A DNA stretch of 13,959 nucleotides from contig JABHHG010000183.1 of the NCBI GenBank assembly GCA_018671635.1, forward strand, positions 1-13,959. The letters are read 5' to 3'. A model generated the notes under the pieces. The model did not search any database and was not told the origin of the DNA. It saw only the letters and a list, made by a program, of their open reading frames with translations. This document shows positions 6,728 through 13,959 of the stretch, piece by piece (the first letter of the stretch is position 1; each line of letters starts with the position of its first letter). Made by a program: the position numbers and the translations under genes. This DNA comes from Fidelibacterota bacterium. Lineage in GTDB: Bacteria; Fidelibacterota; Marinisomatia; SCGC-AAA003-L08; D37C17.

Positions 6728-8446
6728 ATGATTCAACAACAATGGACATATAAACCTTTCGATGAAGCAATGGCAAAAACCATTGCCGAAGAATTTAATC
6801 TCCCTCCCCTTATTGCAAAAGTAATGGCATTGCGTGGCATTATAAATCGAGAACAATCCCGCCATTTTTTCTTTCCCGACCGAGATAAACTACATTCTCC
6901 ATTCTTAATGGAAGATATGGAAAAGGCAGTACTTCGCCTCCATGAACAAATTGAAAGTGAAGGTGGTATTGTGGTTTTTGGTGACTATGATGTAGATGGT
7001 ACCAGTGGTACATCCCTATTATACCTTTTCCTCAAATCTGTAGGTGTTGAGGTTCACTATTACATTCCCGACAGAGAAAATGAAGGCTATGGGCTATCGA
7101 AAAAAGGGATTGAATACGCCCAATATATTGGCGCCAGTTTACTAATTACCTGCGATTGTGCCATTAATGCCTTCGGCCAAATTGATTATGCCAATGAGTT
7201 GGAGGTGGATGTAATTATCACTGACCATCACAAACCTGATGAAAAATTGCCCAATGCCTTTGCTATATTGAATCCCAATCGCTTTGATTGCGACTACCCG
7301 TTTAAAGGCTTATGTGGGGCAGGGGTAGCCTTTAAATTTGCATTGGCATATTGCGAGAAATATGGCAAAGATCCTGAATTGGTATGGGAGCATAGCGATT
7401 TGGCAGCCATTGCCACCGCCGCAGATTTAGTCCCCATTGTAGATGAGAATCGTATCATCGTGCAAGATGGAATCAAGCGAATTTCTACCGGTGCAAAACC
7501 TGGAGTTAAAGCCTTGTTGAAAACGGGTGGATTATGGGATAAAGAAGTAACGGTGGGTCGATTGGTATTTTGGTTTTCCCCCAAGATTAATGCGGCAGGG
7601 AGATTGGGTGATGCGGGGCGAGCCGTGAAACTCCTCACTACTAAAAATTTTATTTATGCCATGGAGGTAGCCAAAGAATTAGAGCGGGAAAATGACCGCC
7701 GCAAAGAGATTACGCAGCATATGGTTGAAGAGGCCATCATGATGGTGAATGGCACTTGTGATTTAGAGAAAGACAATGCCATTGTATTGGCCAAAAAGGG
7801 TTGGCATCATGGGGTGGTGGGGATTGTAGCATCCCGAATTAAGGAACTCTATTATAAGCCCACCATCATTATTGGCATTGATGATAATGGCGGTCGAGGG
7901 TCGTGTCGGAGTATTCCCAAATTTGATATGGTGGATGCATTGGCTCATTGTAAAGAATTTTTAAACGGATTTGGTGGACATCCCATTGCGGCAGGGTTAT
8001 CTATAGATACGGATAAAGTGGATAATTTTAAACAGTCACTTTTAGCGGTGGCCAATAAACAAATTAAGGCTGAACAATTACAACCTCGCTTAAAAATAGA
8101 CAGTGAAATGAAGTTAACAGATATTAATGGAAGATTCCTTAAATTTTTGAGTTCGCTGGAGCCCTATGGTCCGGGGAATATGCGCCCTACTTTCGCTGCA
8201 AAGAATGTGAAGGTTGAGGGCCTCCCCCGATTGATTGGCAAAACTTATGATACATTGAAGTTTATGGTGAAGCATGATCAATCAATTTTTGAGGCCATTG
8301 GGTTTGGTATGGCAGAACATTATGAAAAGTTGATTCGCAATGAGCCCATAGATATTGCCTTTGCCATCGGTGAGAACGAATGGAATGGACGTAAAACCAT
8401 TCAATTAGAATTGAAAGATATAAAATTAGGAGGCAAAAATGCCTAA
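6728..8446 (+). CDS. recJ: Single-stranded-DNA-specific exonuclease RecJ
   Basis: A 572-residue 5'-3' single-strand DNA exonuclease of the DHH family, used in recombinational, mismatch and base-excision repair. Motifs: DYDVDG (86-91), DCAIN (143-147), DHH (166-168) and GAGVAFKFA (197-205). The DHHA1 region carries WHHGVVGIVASR (359-370), GRGSCRS (389-395) and GFGGHPIAAGLS (414-425), and the C-terminal 430-572 should be the OB-fold. Length matches E. coli RecJ (577). The second motif has Ala where many homologues have Gly, but the metal-binding Asp remains. The N-terminal QQWTYKP matches where Bacteroidota RecJ proteins start, so the ATG at 6728 is favoured even though it lies one base after the rnpB T-run and has no Shine-Dalgarno. 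Its 3' end overlaps fabH by eight bases. Confidence 0.96.
   Translation: MIQQQWTYKPFDEAMAKTIAEEFNLPPLIAKVMALRGIINREQSRHFFFPDRDKLHSPFLMEDMEKAVLRLHEQIESEGGIVVFGDYDVDGTSGTSLLYLFLKSVGVEVHYYIPDRENEGYGLSKKGIEYAQYIGASLLITCDCAINAFGQIDYANELEVDVIITDHHKPDEKLPNAFAILNPNRFDCDYPFKGLCGAGVAFKFALAYCEKYGKDPELVWEHSDLAAIATAADLVPIVDENRIIVQDGIKRISTGAKPGVKALLKTGGLWDKEVTVGRLVFWFSPKINAAGRLGDAGRAVKLLTTKNFIYAMEVAKELERENDRRKEITQHMVEEAIMMVNGTCDLEKDNAIVLAKKGWHHGVVGIVASRIKELYYKPTIIIGIDDNGGRGSCRSIPKFDMVDALAHCKEFLNGFGGHPIAAGLSIDTDKVDNFKQSLLAVANKQIKAEQLQPRLKIDSEMKLTDINGRFLKFLSSLEPYGPGNMRPTFAAKNVKVEGLPRLIGKTYDTLKFMVKHDQSIFEAIGFGMAEHYEKLIRNEPIDIAFAIGENEWNGRKTIQLELKDIKLGGKNA
8428..8433 (+). promoter_or_regulatory. Strong ribosome binding site of fabH
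   Basis: A perfect AGGAGG lies within the last codons of recJ, five bases before the fabH ATG at 8439. It fixes the fabH start and suggests fabH is translated independently of recJ, unlike most junctions in this window. Confidence 0.85.
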
Positions 8447-9431
8447 TGCCAAAATAAGTGGAACGGGATTTTTTGTACCGCCCAAAGTGATGACCAATCA
8501 TGATTTATCTCAGTTTATGGATACCAATGATGAGTGGATTCAGGAGCGGACGGGGATAAAGGAACGTCGATATGTGGAGAATGGCGCGTCCACATCTGAT
8601 TTGGCAATTCCTGCAGTGGAAATGGCCATGGAGCGCGCTGGTGTAACTAAAGAAGATATTGGTCTCATTATCTTTGCAACCTCCACACCAGATTATTATG
8701 CCCCGGGTTCAGGCTGTCTACTTCAAGAAAAAATGGACTTTCCTACTATTGGGGCATTAGATATTCGGGTACAATGTTCAGGGTTTGTGTATGGCCTTTC
8801 GGTGGCACAACAATATATAGAAAATGGTATCCATAAACATATTTTAGTTATTGGTGCAGAGGTGCAGTCCACTGCAATGGACCTCTCTACACGGGGTCGT
8901 GATACGGCGGTCATTTTTGGTGATGGTGCGGGTGTGGCAGTGGTAAGTGCATCTCATGATGATAGTGGAATTCTATCTACACATCTCCATTCTGAGGGTA
9001 AGCATTGTCGAGAGTTATGGGTTGAGGCACCATCAAGTGGGGTAACGCCTCGATTGAATCAAGAAATTTTGGATGAGGGTCGTCATTTTTTACAGATGAA
9101 TGGAAAAGAAGTTTTCCGCCATGCAGTAACACGTTTTCCTCAAGTGATTATGGAGGGCTTAGATGCGAACGGATTAACGCCAGAAGATATTGATTTGTTG
9201 GTACCCCATCAAGCCAATATTCGTATTGCCCAAATGATACAGAAACGATTAAAATTAAGAGACGATCAAGTTTTTTCAAACATCCATAAATATGGAAATA
9301 CCACCGCAGCATCTATACCCATTGCATTATGTGAGGCCATGGATGAGGGTCGTGTGAAAAAAGGTGATTTGGTAGTTTTTGCTGCATTTGGTTCAGGATT
9401 CACCTGGGCATCTGCAATTGTAAAATGGTAA
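8439..9431 (+). CDS. fabH: Beta-ketoacyl-ACP synthase III (FabH)
   Basis: A 330-residue KAS III that condenses an acyl-CoA primer (usually acetyl-CoA or a branched acyl-CoA) with malonyl-ACP to start type II fatty acid synthesis in the cytoplasm. The Cys-His-Asn catalytic triad is present: Cys113 in VQCSGFVYGL, His257 in VPHQANIRI, and Asn287 in HKYGNTTAASIP. DEWIQERTGIKERR (31-44) and the FGDGAG loop (160-165) are also typical, as is the C-terminal FAAFGSGFTWAS (313-324). Length is slightly above E. coli FabH (317). The gene is not in a fab cluster; its neighbours are recJ and an acyl-CoA dehydrogenase. Primer preference cannot be read with confidence. Confidence 0.96.
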   Translation: MPNAKISGTGFFVPPKVMTNHDLSQFMDTNDEWIQERTGIKERRYVENGASTSDLAIPAVEMAMERAGVTKEDIGLIIFATSTPDYYAPGSGCLLQEKMDFPTIGALDIRVQCSGFVYGLSVAQQYIENGIHKHILVIGAEVQSTAMDLSTRGRDTAVIFGDGAGVAVVSASHDDSGILSTHLHSEGKHCRELWVEAPSSGVTPRLNQEILDEGRHFLQMNGKEVFRHAVTRFPQVIMEGLDANGLTPEDIDLLVPHQANIRIAQMIQKRLKLRDDQVFSNIHKYGNTTAASIPIALCEAMDEGRVKKGDLVVFAAFGSGFTWASAIVKW

Positions 9432-9443
9432 ATTAGAGGGAAA

Positions 9444-10601
9444 ATGGAAAAATTATATTTTACAGAAGAACATGTTATGCTTCGAGATATGGTGCGTGAA
9501 TTTGCACAAAACGAAGTGAAACCCATCGCACGAGAAATTGATGCGTCGGGGCGATTCCCCCGAGAGACTGTTGGAAAAATGGCTGAATTGGGTTTAATGG
9601 GAATCCCGTGGGAAGAAAAATATGGTGGCACCGGCATGGATACCATGGCTTTGGTGATTGCCATTGAAGAATTGGGGAAAGTCTGCCCATCCACTGCCGC
9701 CACTATGATGGCACACACCAGTTTGGGAAGTGGTCCGATTGCCGCATTTGGTACTGAGGCACAGAAACAAAAATATTTAACCAAATTGGCATCGGGTAAA
9801 ATGATAGGTGCCTTTGGCTTAACAGAACCCAACGCAGGCAGTGACGCGGGCAATACGCAAACTCGTGCTGTTCGTGATGGTGATGAATTTGTGGTGAATG
9901 GTCAAAAAGCATTTTGTACTAATGCGGGTGAGGCGGGCATCATAATTTTTACCGCTAAACTAATTGAAGATGGTGTAGATAAAGGCATTAGCGCATTTAT
10001 TGTGGAGGCAGGCGCACCCGGACTTTCGTTAGGTGAACCCGAAAAGAAAATGGGCTGGAAGGCTTCTGACACTCGATCAGTATATTTTGAAGATATGAGG
10101 GTTTCTGCAGAGAATATTTTAGGGAATCCCGCACAGGGATTTAAGCAATTCCTAAGAACTTTAACGGGTGGACGAATTACTATTGGGGCATTGTCATTGG
10201 GTACGGCTCAAGGTGGCTATGATGCGGCACTACGATATTCACAAGAACGTGAAGCCTTTGGAAAAGCTATAAATAAATTTCAAGGAGTTAGCTTTAAACT
10301 TTCTGATATGGCCACTGAAATTCAGGCTGCAAAACATTTAGTTTATCATGCGGCATGGCTAAAAGATAATGGTCATGATGTAATCAAAGAGGCTGCAATG
10401 GCAAAATTATTTGCCAGTGAAATGGCTATGCGCGTGACTACCGAAGCGATTCAAGTCCATGGTGGGTATGGATATATCAAAGAATATGATGTGGAACGAT
10501 TTTTTAGGGATGCTAAGATTCTTGAAATTGGAGAAGGCACCAGCGAAATTCAACGGATTATTATTAGTCGTGAAATTTTAAAATCGGTATCTGCTGCATG
10601 A
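9444..10601 (+). CDS. Acyl-CoA dehydrogenase (short/medium-chain type)
   Basis: A 385-residue FAD enzyme that introduces an alpha-beta double bond into acyl-CoA thioesters and passes electrons to an electron transfer flavoprotein. The three-part fold is visible: an N-terminal helical domain (1-120), a middle beta domain starting with AFGLTEPNAGSDAG (123-136), and a C-terminal helical domain with AIQVHGGYGYIKEY (335-348) and EIGEGTSEIQR (361-371). In this last segment Glu364 occupies the catalytic base position of butyryl-CoA dehydrogenases. It resembles bacterial butyryl-/short-chain enzymes, but chain length is not certain. It begins 12 bases after fabH with a GAGGG stretch upstream, and its TGA overlaps the ybeY ATG (ATGA). 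No etfAB or other beta-oxidation gene is in the window. Confidence 0.94.
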   Translation: MEKLYFTEEHVMLRDMVREFAQNEVKPIAREIDASGRFPRETVGKMAELGLMGIPWEEKYGGTGMDTMALVIAIEELGKVCPSTAATMMAHTSLGSGPIAAFGTEAQKQKYLTKLASGKMIGAFGLTEPNAGSDAGNTQTRAVRDGDEFVVNGQKAFCTNAGEAGIIIFTAKLIEDGVDKGISAFIVEAGAPGLSLGEPEKKMGWKASDTRSVYFEDMRVSAENILGNPAQGFKQFLRTLTGGRITIGALSLGTAQGGYDAALRYSQEREAFGKAINKFQGVSFKLSDMATEIQAAKHLVYHAAWLKDNGHDVIKEAAMAKLFASEMAMRVTTEAIQVHGGYGYIKEYDVERFFRDAKILEIGEGTSEIQRIIISREILKSVSAA

Positions 10602-11035
10602 TTAAAGTATTTGTAGAAAATGATATCGATGATGACCTGAGATTATCCCATAAAACGGTTGAGATTTTATGTACATCCGTACTAACTAATGAAGGACATG
10701 ATACTGGAGAAGTCACCTTTATTTTTACGGATGATGAATCACTTCGTGGATTGAAAAAACAATTCTTTGATATGGATGTGTACACCGATGTAATCACATT
10801 CAACTTGGAGGATAAAGGTGAGCCATTAGAAGGTGAGATTTATATCAGTTGGGATCGAGTGAAAGATAATGCTCAATCACTAAAGGTAGATGTGGATGAA
10901 GAACTTCAACGGATGGTGGTGCATAGTAGCCTCCATTTGGTGGGCTACGAGGATGAAACTTCAGATACAAAAGCCCAGATGACTCAGTTAGAAGAAAAGT
11001 ATTTGAATTTGAATTCGCAGGCATTGATACAATAA
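10598..11035 (+). CDS. ybeY: Endoribonuclease YbeY / rRNA maturation factor
   Basis: A 145-residue member of the UPF0054 family, a metal-dependent ribonuclease involved in 16S rRNA 3'-end maturation and 70S ribosome quality control. Family marks are TDVITF (63-68), EGEIYISWDRVKDNAQ (78-93) and the metal motif region HSSLHLVGYEDE (109-120). His109 and His113 are kept, but the third ligand of the usual HGxLHLxGYDH is not His: the positions after Gly-Tyr are Glu118-Asp119. The second position of the motif is Ser instead of Gly. Many Bacteroidota YbeY proteins also lack the third His, so this may be lineage-typical. The start overlaps the upstream stop (ATGA) with no Shine-Dalgarno. Confidence 0.93.
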   Translation: MIKVFVENDIDDDLRLSHKTVEILCTSVLTNEGHDTGEVTFIFTDDESLRGLKKQFFDMDVYTDVITFNLEDKGEPLEGEIYISWDRVKDNAQSLKVDVDEELQRMVVHSSLHLVGYEDETSDTKAQMTQLEEKYLNLNSQALIQ

Positions 11036-12300
11036 TGGAATTAATTTTAATATTTATAATTTTGATTCTACTATCGGCGTTCTTTTCAGGGACTGAAACG
11101 GCTTACTTTAATGTGAAAACCCATCGTGAGAATGTACCCACAAAAGTAGTTTCATTGTTGAATGACCCTCGAAAACTATTGGTGTTATTATTAACGGGGA
11201 ACACTTTTGTAAATATTGCCATTGCTTCATTGGCCGCATATCTTACCCATAAATTTGCTCAAGATAATAGTGAATTGTCTGAAACGGTATTGATTCTACT
11301 GGAAGTATTTGTGGTATCCGGAGTGGTGCTTATTTTTGGTGAGATATTCCCTAAATTGTTGGCCATTCGAAATTCTGAGAAATTTGCAGAAAAAGTGTAC
11401 CTTCCCCTAAAATTGATTATGCTGATTTTATCGCCTATAACCTTGGTATTTCATACTATTTCGAATTTGATTACGAAACTATTACCCATCCAAAAAGAGA
11501 AAATATTTGATTCAGAAGAAGAGTTGAAAATCCTGACAGAATTGGGAGAAGAAGCGGGAACTTTGCAAGAAGAAGAATCAGATATGATACAGTCCATATT
11601 TGAGTTTAATGAGAAGAATGTGCGTGAAATAATGACGCCTCGGGTAGATATGGTGGCGTTGGATTCTACTGCTAGTATTGATGAAGTTATGGATATGGTG
11701 ACGGAGAAGCAGTTCTCTAAAATACCAGTGTTTAAAGAAAATGTGGATAATATTAGAGGAATAATTTATGCCAAAGATTTACTGCCTTATTTGACGGGTT
11801 CACGGCCTAATATTCCATTGACTTCAATTTCTCGAGATCCATTTTTTGTGCCGGAGAATAAACTCATCGATGATTTGATGAAAGATTTTAGACGTAAAAA
11901 AACCAATGTTGCCATTGTGGTAGATGAATGGGGCGGTACTTCTGGGCTCATCACTTTAGAAGATATTGTTGAGGAAGTATTGGGTGAGATTCGGGATCCT
12001 TATGACAAGGAGGAATCACCCATTGTTCCTCAAAAAGATAATACATTTATTGTGGATGCCAAGATTTCCATTTATGATTATGAGGAGGAGTTTGAAATAG
12101 AATTTCCTGAAGATCGTGAGTATGATACATTGGCGGGTTATATTTTTGATGCCATTGGTGATATTCCAAAAGTTGAACAGAAAACACAATATTTGAACCA
12201 TCAATTTACCGTGAAAAAGTTAGATGGAAATCGAATAGGAAAAGTGCATGTGCTAATTGAAAAAATTGTAGATAAAAAGAATGACACTGAAGAATCCTAA
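11035..12300 (+). CDS. CNNM/CBS-domain CorC/HlyC-type membrane protein (possible GldE-like)
   Basis: A 421-residue hemolysin-C/CorC-family membrane protein. Order of domains: a CNNM (DUF21) transmembrane domain (1 to about 150) with FSGTETA at 17-23 and FGEIFPK at 101-107; a CBS pair (about 196-320) opened by VREIMTPRVDMVAL and closed by VVDEWGGTSGLITLEDIVEE; and a C-terminal CorC_HlyC beta domain (about 335-411). Homologues are linked to magnesium/cobalt export or tolerance. In Bacteroidota the gliding gene gldE has the same layout, but no gld neighbours are seen, so a GldE role is not claimed. The old hemolysin name is not evidence of toxicity. Its start overlaps the ybeY stop (TAATG), and its 3' end overlaps mazG by 20 bases. 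Confidence 0.92.
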   Translation: MELILIFIILILLSAFFSGTETAYFNVKTHRENVPTKVVSLLNDPRKLLVLLLTGNTFVNIAIASLAAYLTHKFAQDNSELSETVLILLEVFVVSGVVLIFGEIFPKLLAIRNSEKFAEKVYLPLKLIMLILSPITLVFHTISNLITKLLPIQKEKIFDSEEELKILTELGEEAGTLQEEESDMIQSIFEFNEKNVREIMTPRVDMVALDSTASIDEVMDMVTEKQFSKIPVFKENVDNIRGIIYAKDLLPYLTGSRPNIPLTSISRDPFFVPENKLIDDLMKDFRRKKTNVAIVVDEWGGTSGLITLEDIVEEVLGEIRDPYDKEESPIVPQKDNTFIVDAKISIYDYEEEFEIEFPEDREYDTLAGYIFDAIGDIPKVEQKTQYLNHQFTVKKLDGNRIGKVHVLIEKIVDKKNDTEES

Positions 12301-13069
12301 AGCGGCTGAAAAGTTTGACGATTTGATGGAAGTATTAAAAAAACTTCGTGCGCCTGGCGGATGTGATTGGGATCGTGCCCAAACGTCTGAATCTTTAGTG
12401 CCATATTTGTTAGAAGAAACCTATGAAGTGATTGAGGCCATCGAAGAAAAGGATACTGAAACCTTGAAAGAGGAGTTGGGGGATTTAGCCTTACATATTT
12501 TATTTCAGGCAGAATTGGCACAGGAAAAGGGTGATTTTAGTTTGGCCGATGCGTTGGCTGGTGTAACTGAAAAATTGATTCGTCGTCATCCCCATGTGTT
12601 TGGAGATGAAAAAGATACTACCCTTGCGGACCAAAATGAATCCTGGGAAAAGGCGAAACAAAAAGAGAAGAAACGAAAAAACTTTTTAGATGGTGTGCCT
12701 AAGAATTTGCCTGCACTTACCCGTGCGAGACGAATTCAGGAAAAGGCTTCGCATGTGGGATTTGATTGGAAGGAGATTGCCCCGGTTTGGGATAAAGTCC
12801 ATGAAGAAATTGAAGAGTTAAAAGAAGCCGTTGCCGGAGGTGATCAAGAATCTATAAAAGATGAATTGGGTGATGTATTTTTTTCATTGGTGAACTTAGG
12901 TCGGTTCTTAGATGTGAGTGGAGAAGATGCCCTCCGGATGACTATTGCAAAGTTCGAAAACCGATTCGCCAAAGTAGAGGCAGAACTAAAATCACGAGGC
13001 TCATCCATGGAAAATTCTACCCTTGATGAGATGGACGAAATTTGGAATGACGTAAAAAAAGGCGAGTAA
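12281..13069 (+). CDS. mazG: Nucleoside triphosphate pyrophosphohydrolase MazG
   Basis: A 262-residue protein with two MazG domains, almost exactly the E. coli length (263). It hydrolyses (d)NTPs to monophosphate and pyrophosphate, cleaning the nucleotide pool and, in E. coli, affecting ppGpp. Domain 1 has the family opening RAPGGCDWDRAQT (23-35), metal ligands in LLEETYEVIEA (43-53) and EELGD (64-68). Domain 2 has EEIEEL (175-180) and DELGD (194-198), the catalytically important copy in E. coli. HPHVFGD (103-109) lies between them. No mazEF toxin-antitoxin genes are nearby. The ATG at 12281 lies inside the end of the preceding gene; an internal ATG at 12326 would still keep the domain, so the exact start is less certain than the gene. 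The TAA is inside the terminator stem. Confidence 0.95.
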   Translation: MTLKNPKAAEKFDDLMEVLKKLRAPGGCDWDRAQTSESLVPYLLEETYEVIEAIEEKDTETLKEELGDLALHILFQAELAQEKGDFSLADALAGVTEKLIRRHPHVFGDEKDTTLADQNESWEKAKQKEKKRKNFLDGVPKNLPALTRARRIQEKASHVGFDWKEIAPVWDKVHEEIEELKEAVAGGDQESIKDELGDVFFSLVNLGRFLDVSGEDALRMTIAKFENRFAKVEAELKSRGSSMENSTLDEMDEIWNDVKKGE

Positions 13070-13083
13070 AACTCGCCTTTTTT
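13055..13083. terminator. Bidirectional intrinsic terminator between mazG and the dockerin gene
   Basis: A perfect 13-base inverted repeat: arm 13055-13067 (six A then GGCGAGT), loop AAA, arm 13071-13083 (ACTCGCC then six T). The plus-strand transcript gets a GC stem followed by U6. The minus-strand transcript gets the mirror image because the left arm is A-rich. It separates two convergent genes and probably serves both. The mazG stop codon (13067-13069) is embedded in it, so the last sense codons of mazG form part of the stem. Confidence 0.88.
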
Positions 13084-13105
13084 ATTATCTAATATTTTGG
13101 AGGTT

Positions 13106-13959
13106 TTATCTCTCTAAAATAATATTTATTACCAATACAATATCCAGAACATTTACACTACCGTCATTGTTAATATCTGCTGCGTATGGATTTTCATCGG
13201 CAAGAATATAATTCACCATTATAACCACATCTAAAACATTCACTGCATCATCATTATTTAGATCACCGGTAATACCGCCAGTACCTACCATGAGATTAAC
13301 AGGAATACCTTCAGATCCACCATTGGATTGAATATTAATATAGGCATTATATTCACCTCCCGCTAAGGCTAGGGCATTTGCCGTAAAATTTACATTGGTA
13401 GCGGCACCTTCTTGAACCGTACCTGTTGTATTATTCAACGATAACCAATTCGGACCCGTATTGAAACCCAAAGTGAAATTATTTTCTAATGTCTCATTAT
13501 CAAAAGTAAATAATGTACCCACAATACTATTGCTTTGAATTCCCACCGAGGCGGTGTAAGCCCCATTAAGGGTGTTGTAATTAATATTCATTTCTCCAGT
13601 AGCATATAGGACCACTTGAAAATCATAAGTAGTATTTTCAAAACTGGTCCACCAATGGGCTACATCATTGAACCAAATAACGGTGCGTTCAGCGTTAGAA
13701 TGCGTATAAACTTGGCCACCGCAATATTCATTACAGCTTTCGTTTGTTGGATTCAAATCGTCCCAGAGTGCAAAAATGGCAGCACCAGAGATTGCATTTG
13801 AAGGGATGCTGGTATTTTCCCACGTATCGTTATCTGTTTCAAAGCCAATCCATCCATTAGGGTTAACAAAAAATTGGTTATATGAACTTCCATAAAATGA
13901 GAAAGAAAAATCTAAATCCACCCAATCGCCAGCATTATCATTATCTGCAAAAGTATAAA
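13106..13959 (-). CDS. Secreted beta-sandwich protein with BACON-like and C-terminal dockerin repeats (5' end outside window)
   Basis: The C-terminal part of a larger extracellular protein. The frame stays open to the window edge: upstream of the GTG at 13921 it continues with residues YTFADNDNAGDW, so that GTG is not the real start. The visible order is as follows. First comes a beta-rich domain (about 13460-13959) with FSFYGSSYNQFFVNPNGWIGF and FALWDDLNP, typical of the NIDO-like modules attached to secreted peptidases in FCB bacteria. Next is a BACON/Ig-like domain (about 13280-13460) opening PNWLSLNNTTGTVQEG. Last is a dockerin type I pair (about 13109-13270), with calcium-loop residues in GDLNNDDAVNVLD and DINNDGSVNVLD. 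Asn/Thr-rich composition and two Cys near CNEYCGG fit an exported protein. No T9SS sorting tail follows the dockerin. The catalytic part, perhaps a peptidase, would lie to the right. Overall function unknown. Confidence 0.85.
   Translation of the reverse strand, partial: YTFADNDNAGDWVDLDFSFSFYGSSYNQFFVNPNGWIGFETDNDTWENTSIPSNAISGAAIFALWDDLNPTNESCNEYCGGQVYTHSNAERTVIWFNDVAHWWTSFENTTYDFQVVLYATGEMNINYNTLNGAYTASVGIQSNSIVGTLFTFDNETLENNFTLGFNTGPNWLSLNNTTGTVQEGAATNVNFTANALALAGGEYNAYINIQSNGGSEGIPVNLMVGTGGITGDLNNDDAVNVLDVVIMVNYILADENPYAADINNDGSVNVLDIVLVINIILER

Noticed and set aside
6273..6729. Minus-strand open frames of 101 and 109 codons
   Set aside because: They run antisense through rnpB, whose structure and conserved core are unmistakable. 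Structured RNA genes often give such chance frames.
9266..9853. 195-codon open frame on the minus strand
   Set aside because: It lies antisense across the end of fabH and the start of the acyl-CoA dehydrogenase, both of which have full catalytic motifs. Its translation resembles no family and is a frame shadow.
11035..12300. Hemolysin or virulence factor
   Set aside because: The CNNM-CBS-CorC_HlyC architecture is that of an ion-transport-related membrane protein; the hemolysin label is historical.
12281..13069. Toxin-antitoxin locus suggested by the MazG name
   Set aside because: MazG is a nucleotide pyrophosphohydrolase; no mazE- or mazF-like gene is adjacent.
13106..13921. A complete 271-residue protein starting with GTG at 13921
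   Set aside because: The frame continues without a stop to the window edge and the upstream residues fit the same beta-rich domain, so the gene is partial at its 5' end.
1..13959. CRISPR arrays, insertion sequences, tRNA genes, att sites
   Set aside because: No regularly spaced repeats, transposase motifs, terminal inverted repeats or tRNA cloverleaf with T-loop GTTCRANYC were seen on reading through both strands.

Overview
The window looks like chromosomal housekeeping DNA from an uncultured, moderately AT-rich, diderm bacterium of the FCB group. My best guess is Candidatus Marinimicrobia (SAR406) or a Bacteroidota relative. The grounds are: a secreted beta-sandwich/BACON-like/dockerin protein of the kind common in these genomes, a YbeY whose third metal-ligand histidine is missing as it is in Bacteroidota, few strong Shine-Dalgarno sites, and very tight gene packing. 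The phylum is inferred and not proven here.

Layout. A leftward cluster (about 5393 down to 70) carries yqeY, cvpA, mutS2 and an LTA-synthase-type membrane phosphotransferase. Two of the three junctions are one-base TAATG stop/start overlaps and the third has a 16-base spacer, so the cluster reads as one operon. A short divergent control region (about 5394-5649) follows. It holds a good Shine-Dalgarno for yqeY, a possible rightward promoter, a 42-codon open frame and a clear intrinsic-terminator hairpin. A rightward cluster (about 5650-13069) carries a C4 zinc-ribbon coiled-coil protein, the RNase P RNA gene rnpB, recJ, fabH, an acyl-CoA dehydrogenase, ybeY, a CBS-domain CorC/HlyC-type membrane protein and mazG. 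It ends in a perfect 13-bp inverted repeat that can terminate transcription in both directions. A convergent, window-truncated gene for a secreted dockerin protein fills the right end.

How the genes fit together. The mix is genome maintenance (MutS2, RecJ, MazG), RNA maturation and ribosome quality control (RNase P RNA, YbeY), lipid metabolism (FabH, acyl-CoA dehydrogenase) and envelope functions (LTA-synthase-like enzyme, CvpA, CorC-like). No mobile element, CRISPR array, tRNA or defence island is visible. The most unusual features are regulatory and architectural. A terminator lies inside a small upstream ORF that itself overlaps the next start codon. The recJ start codon sits one base after the U-tract of rnpB. 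Stop/start overlaps recur across both clusters, mostly without a strong ribosome binding site. I did not find convincing evidence of a wholly new multi-gene system.
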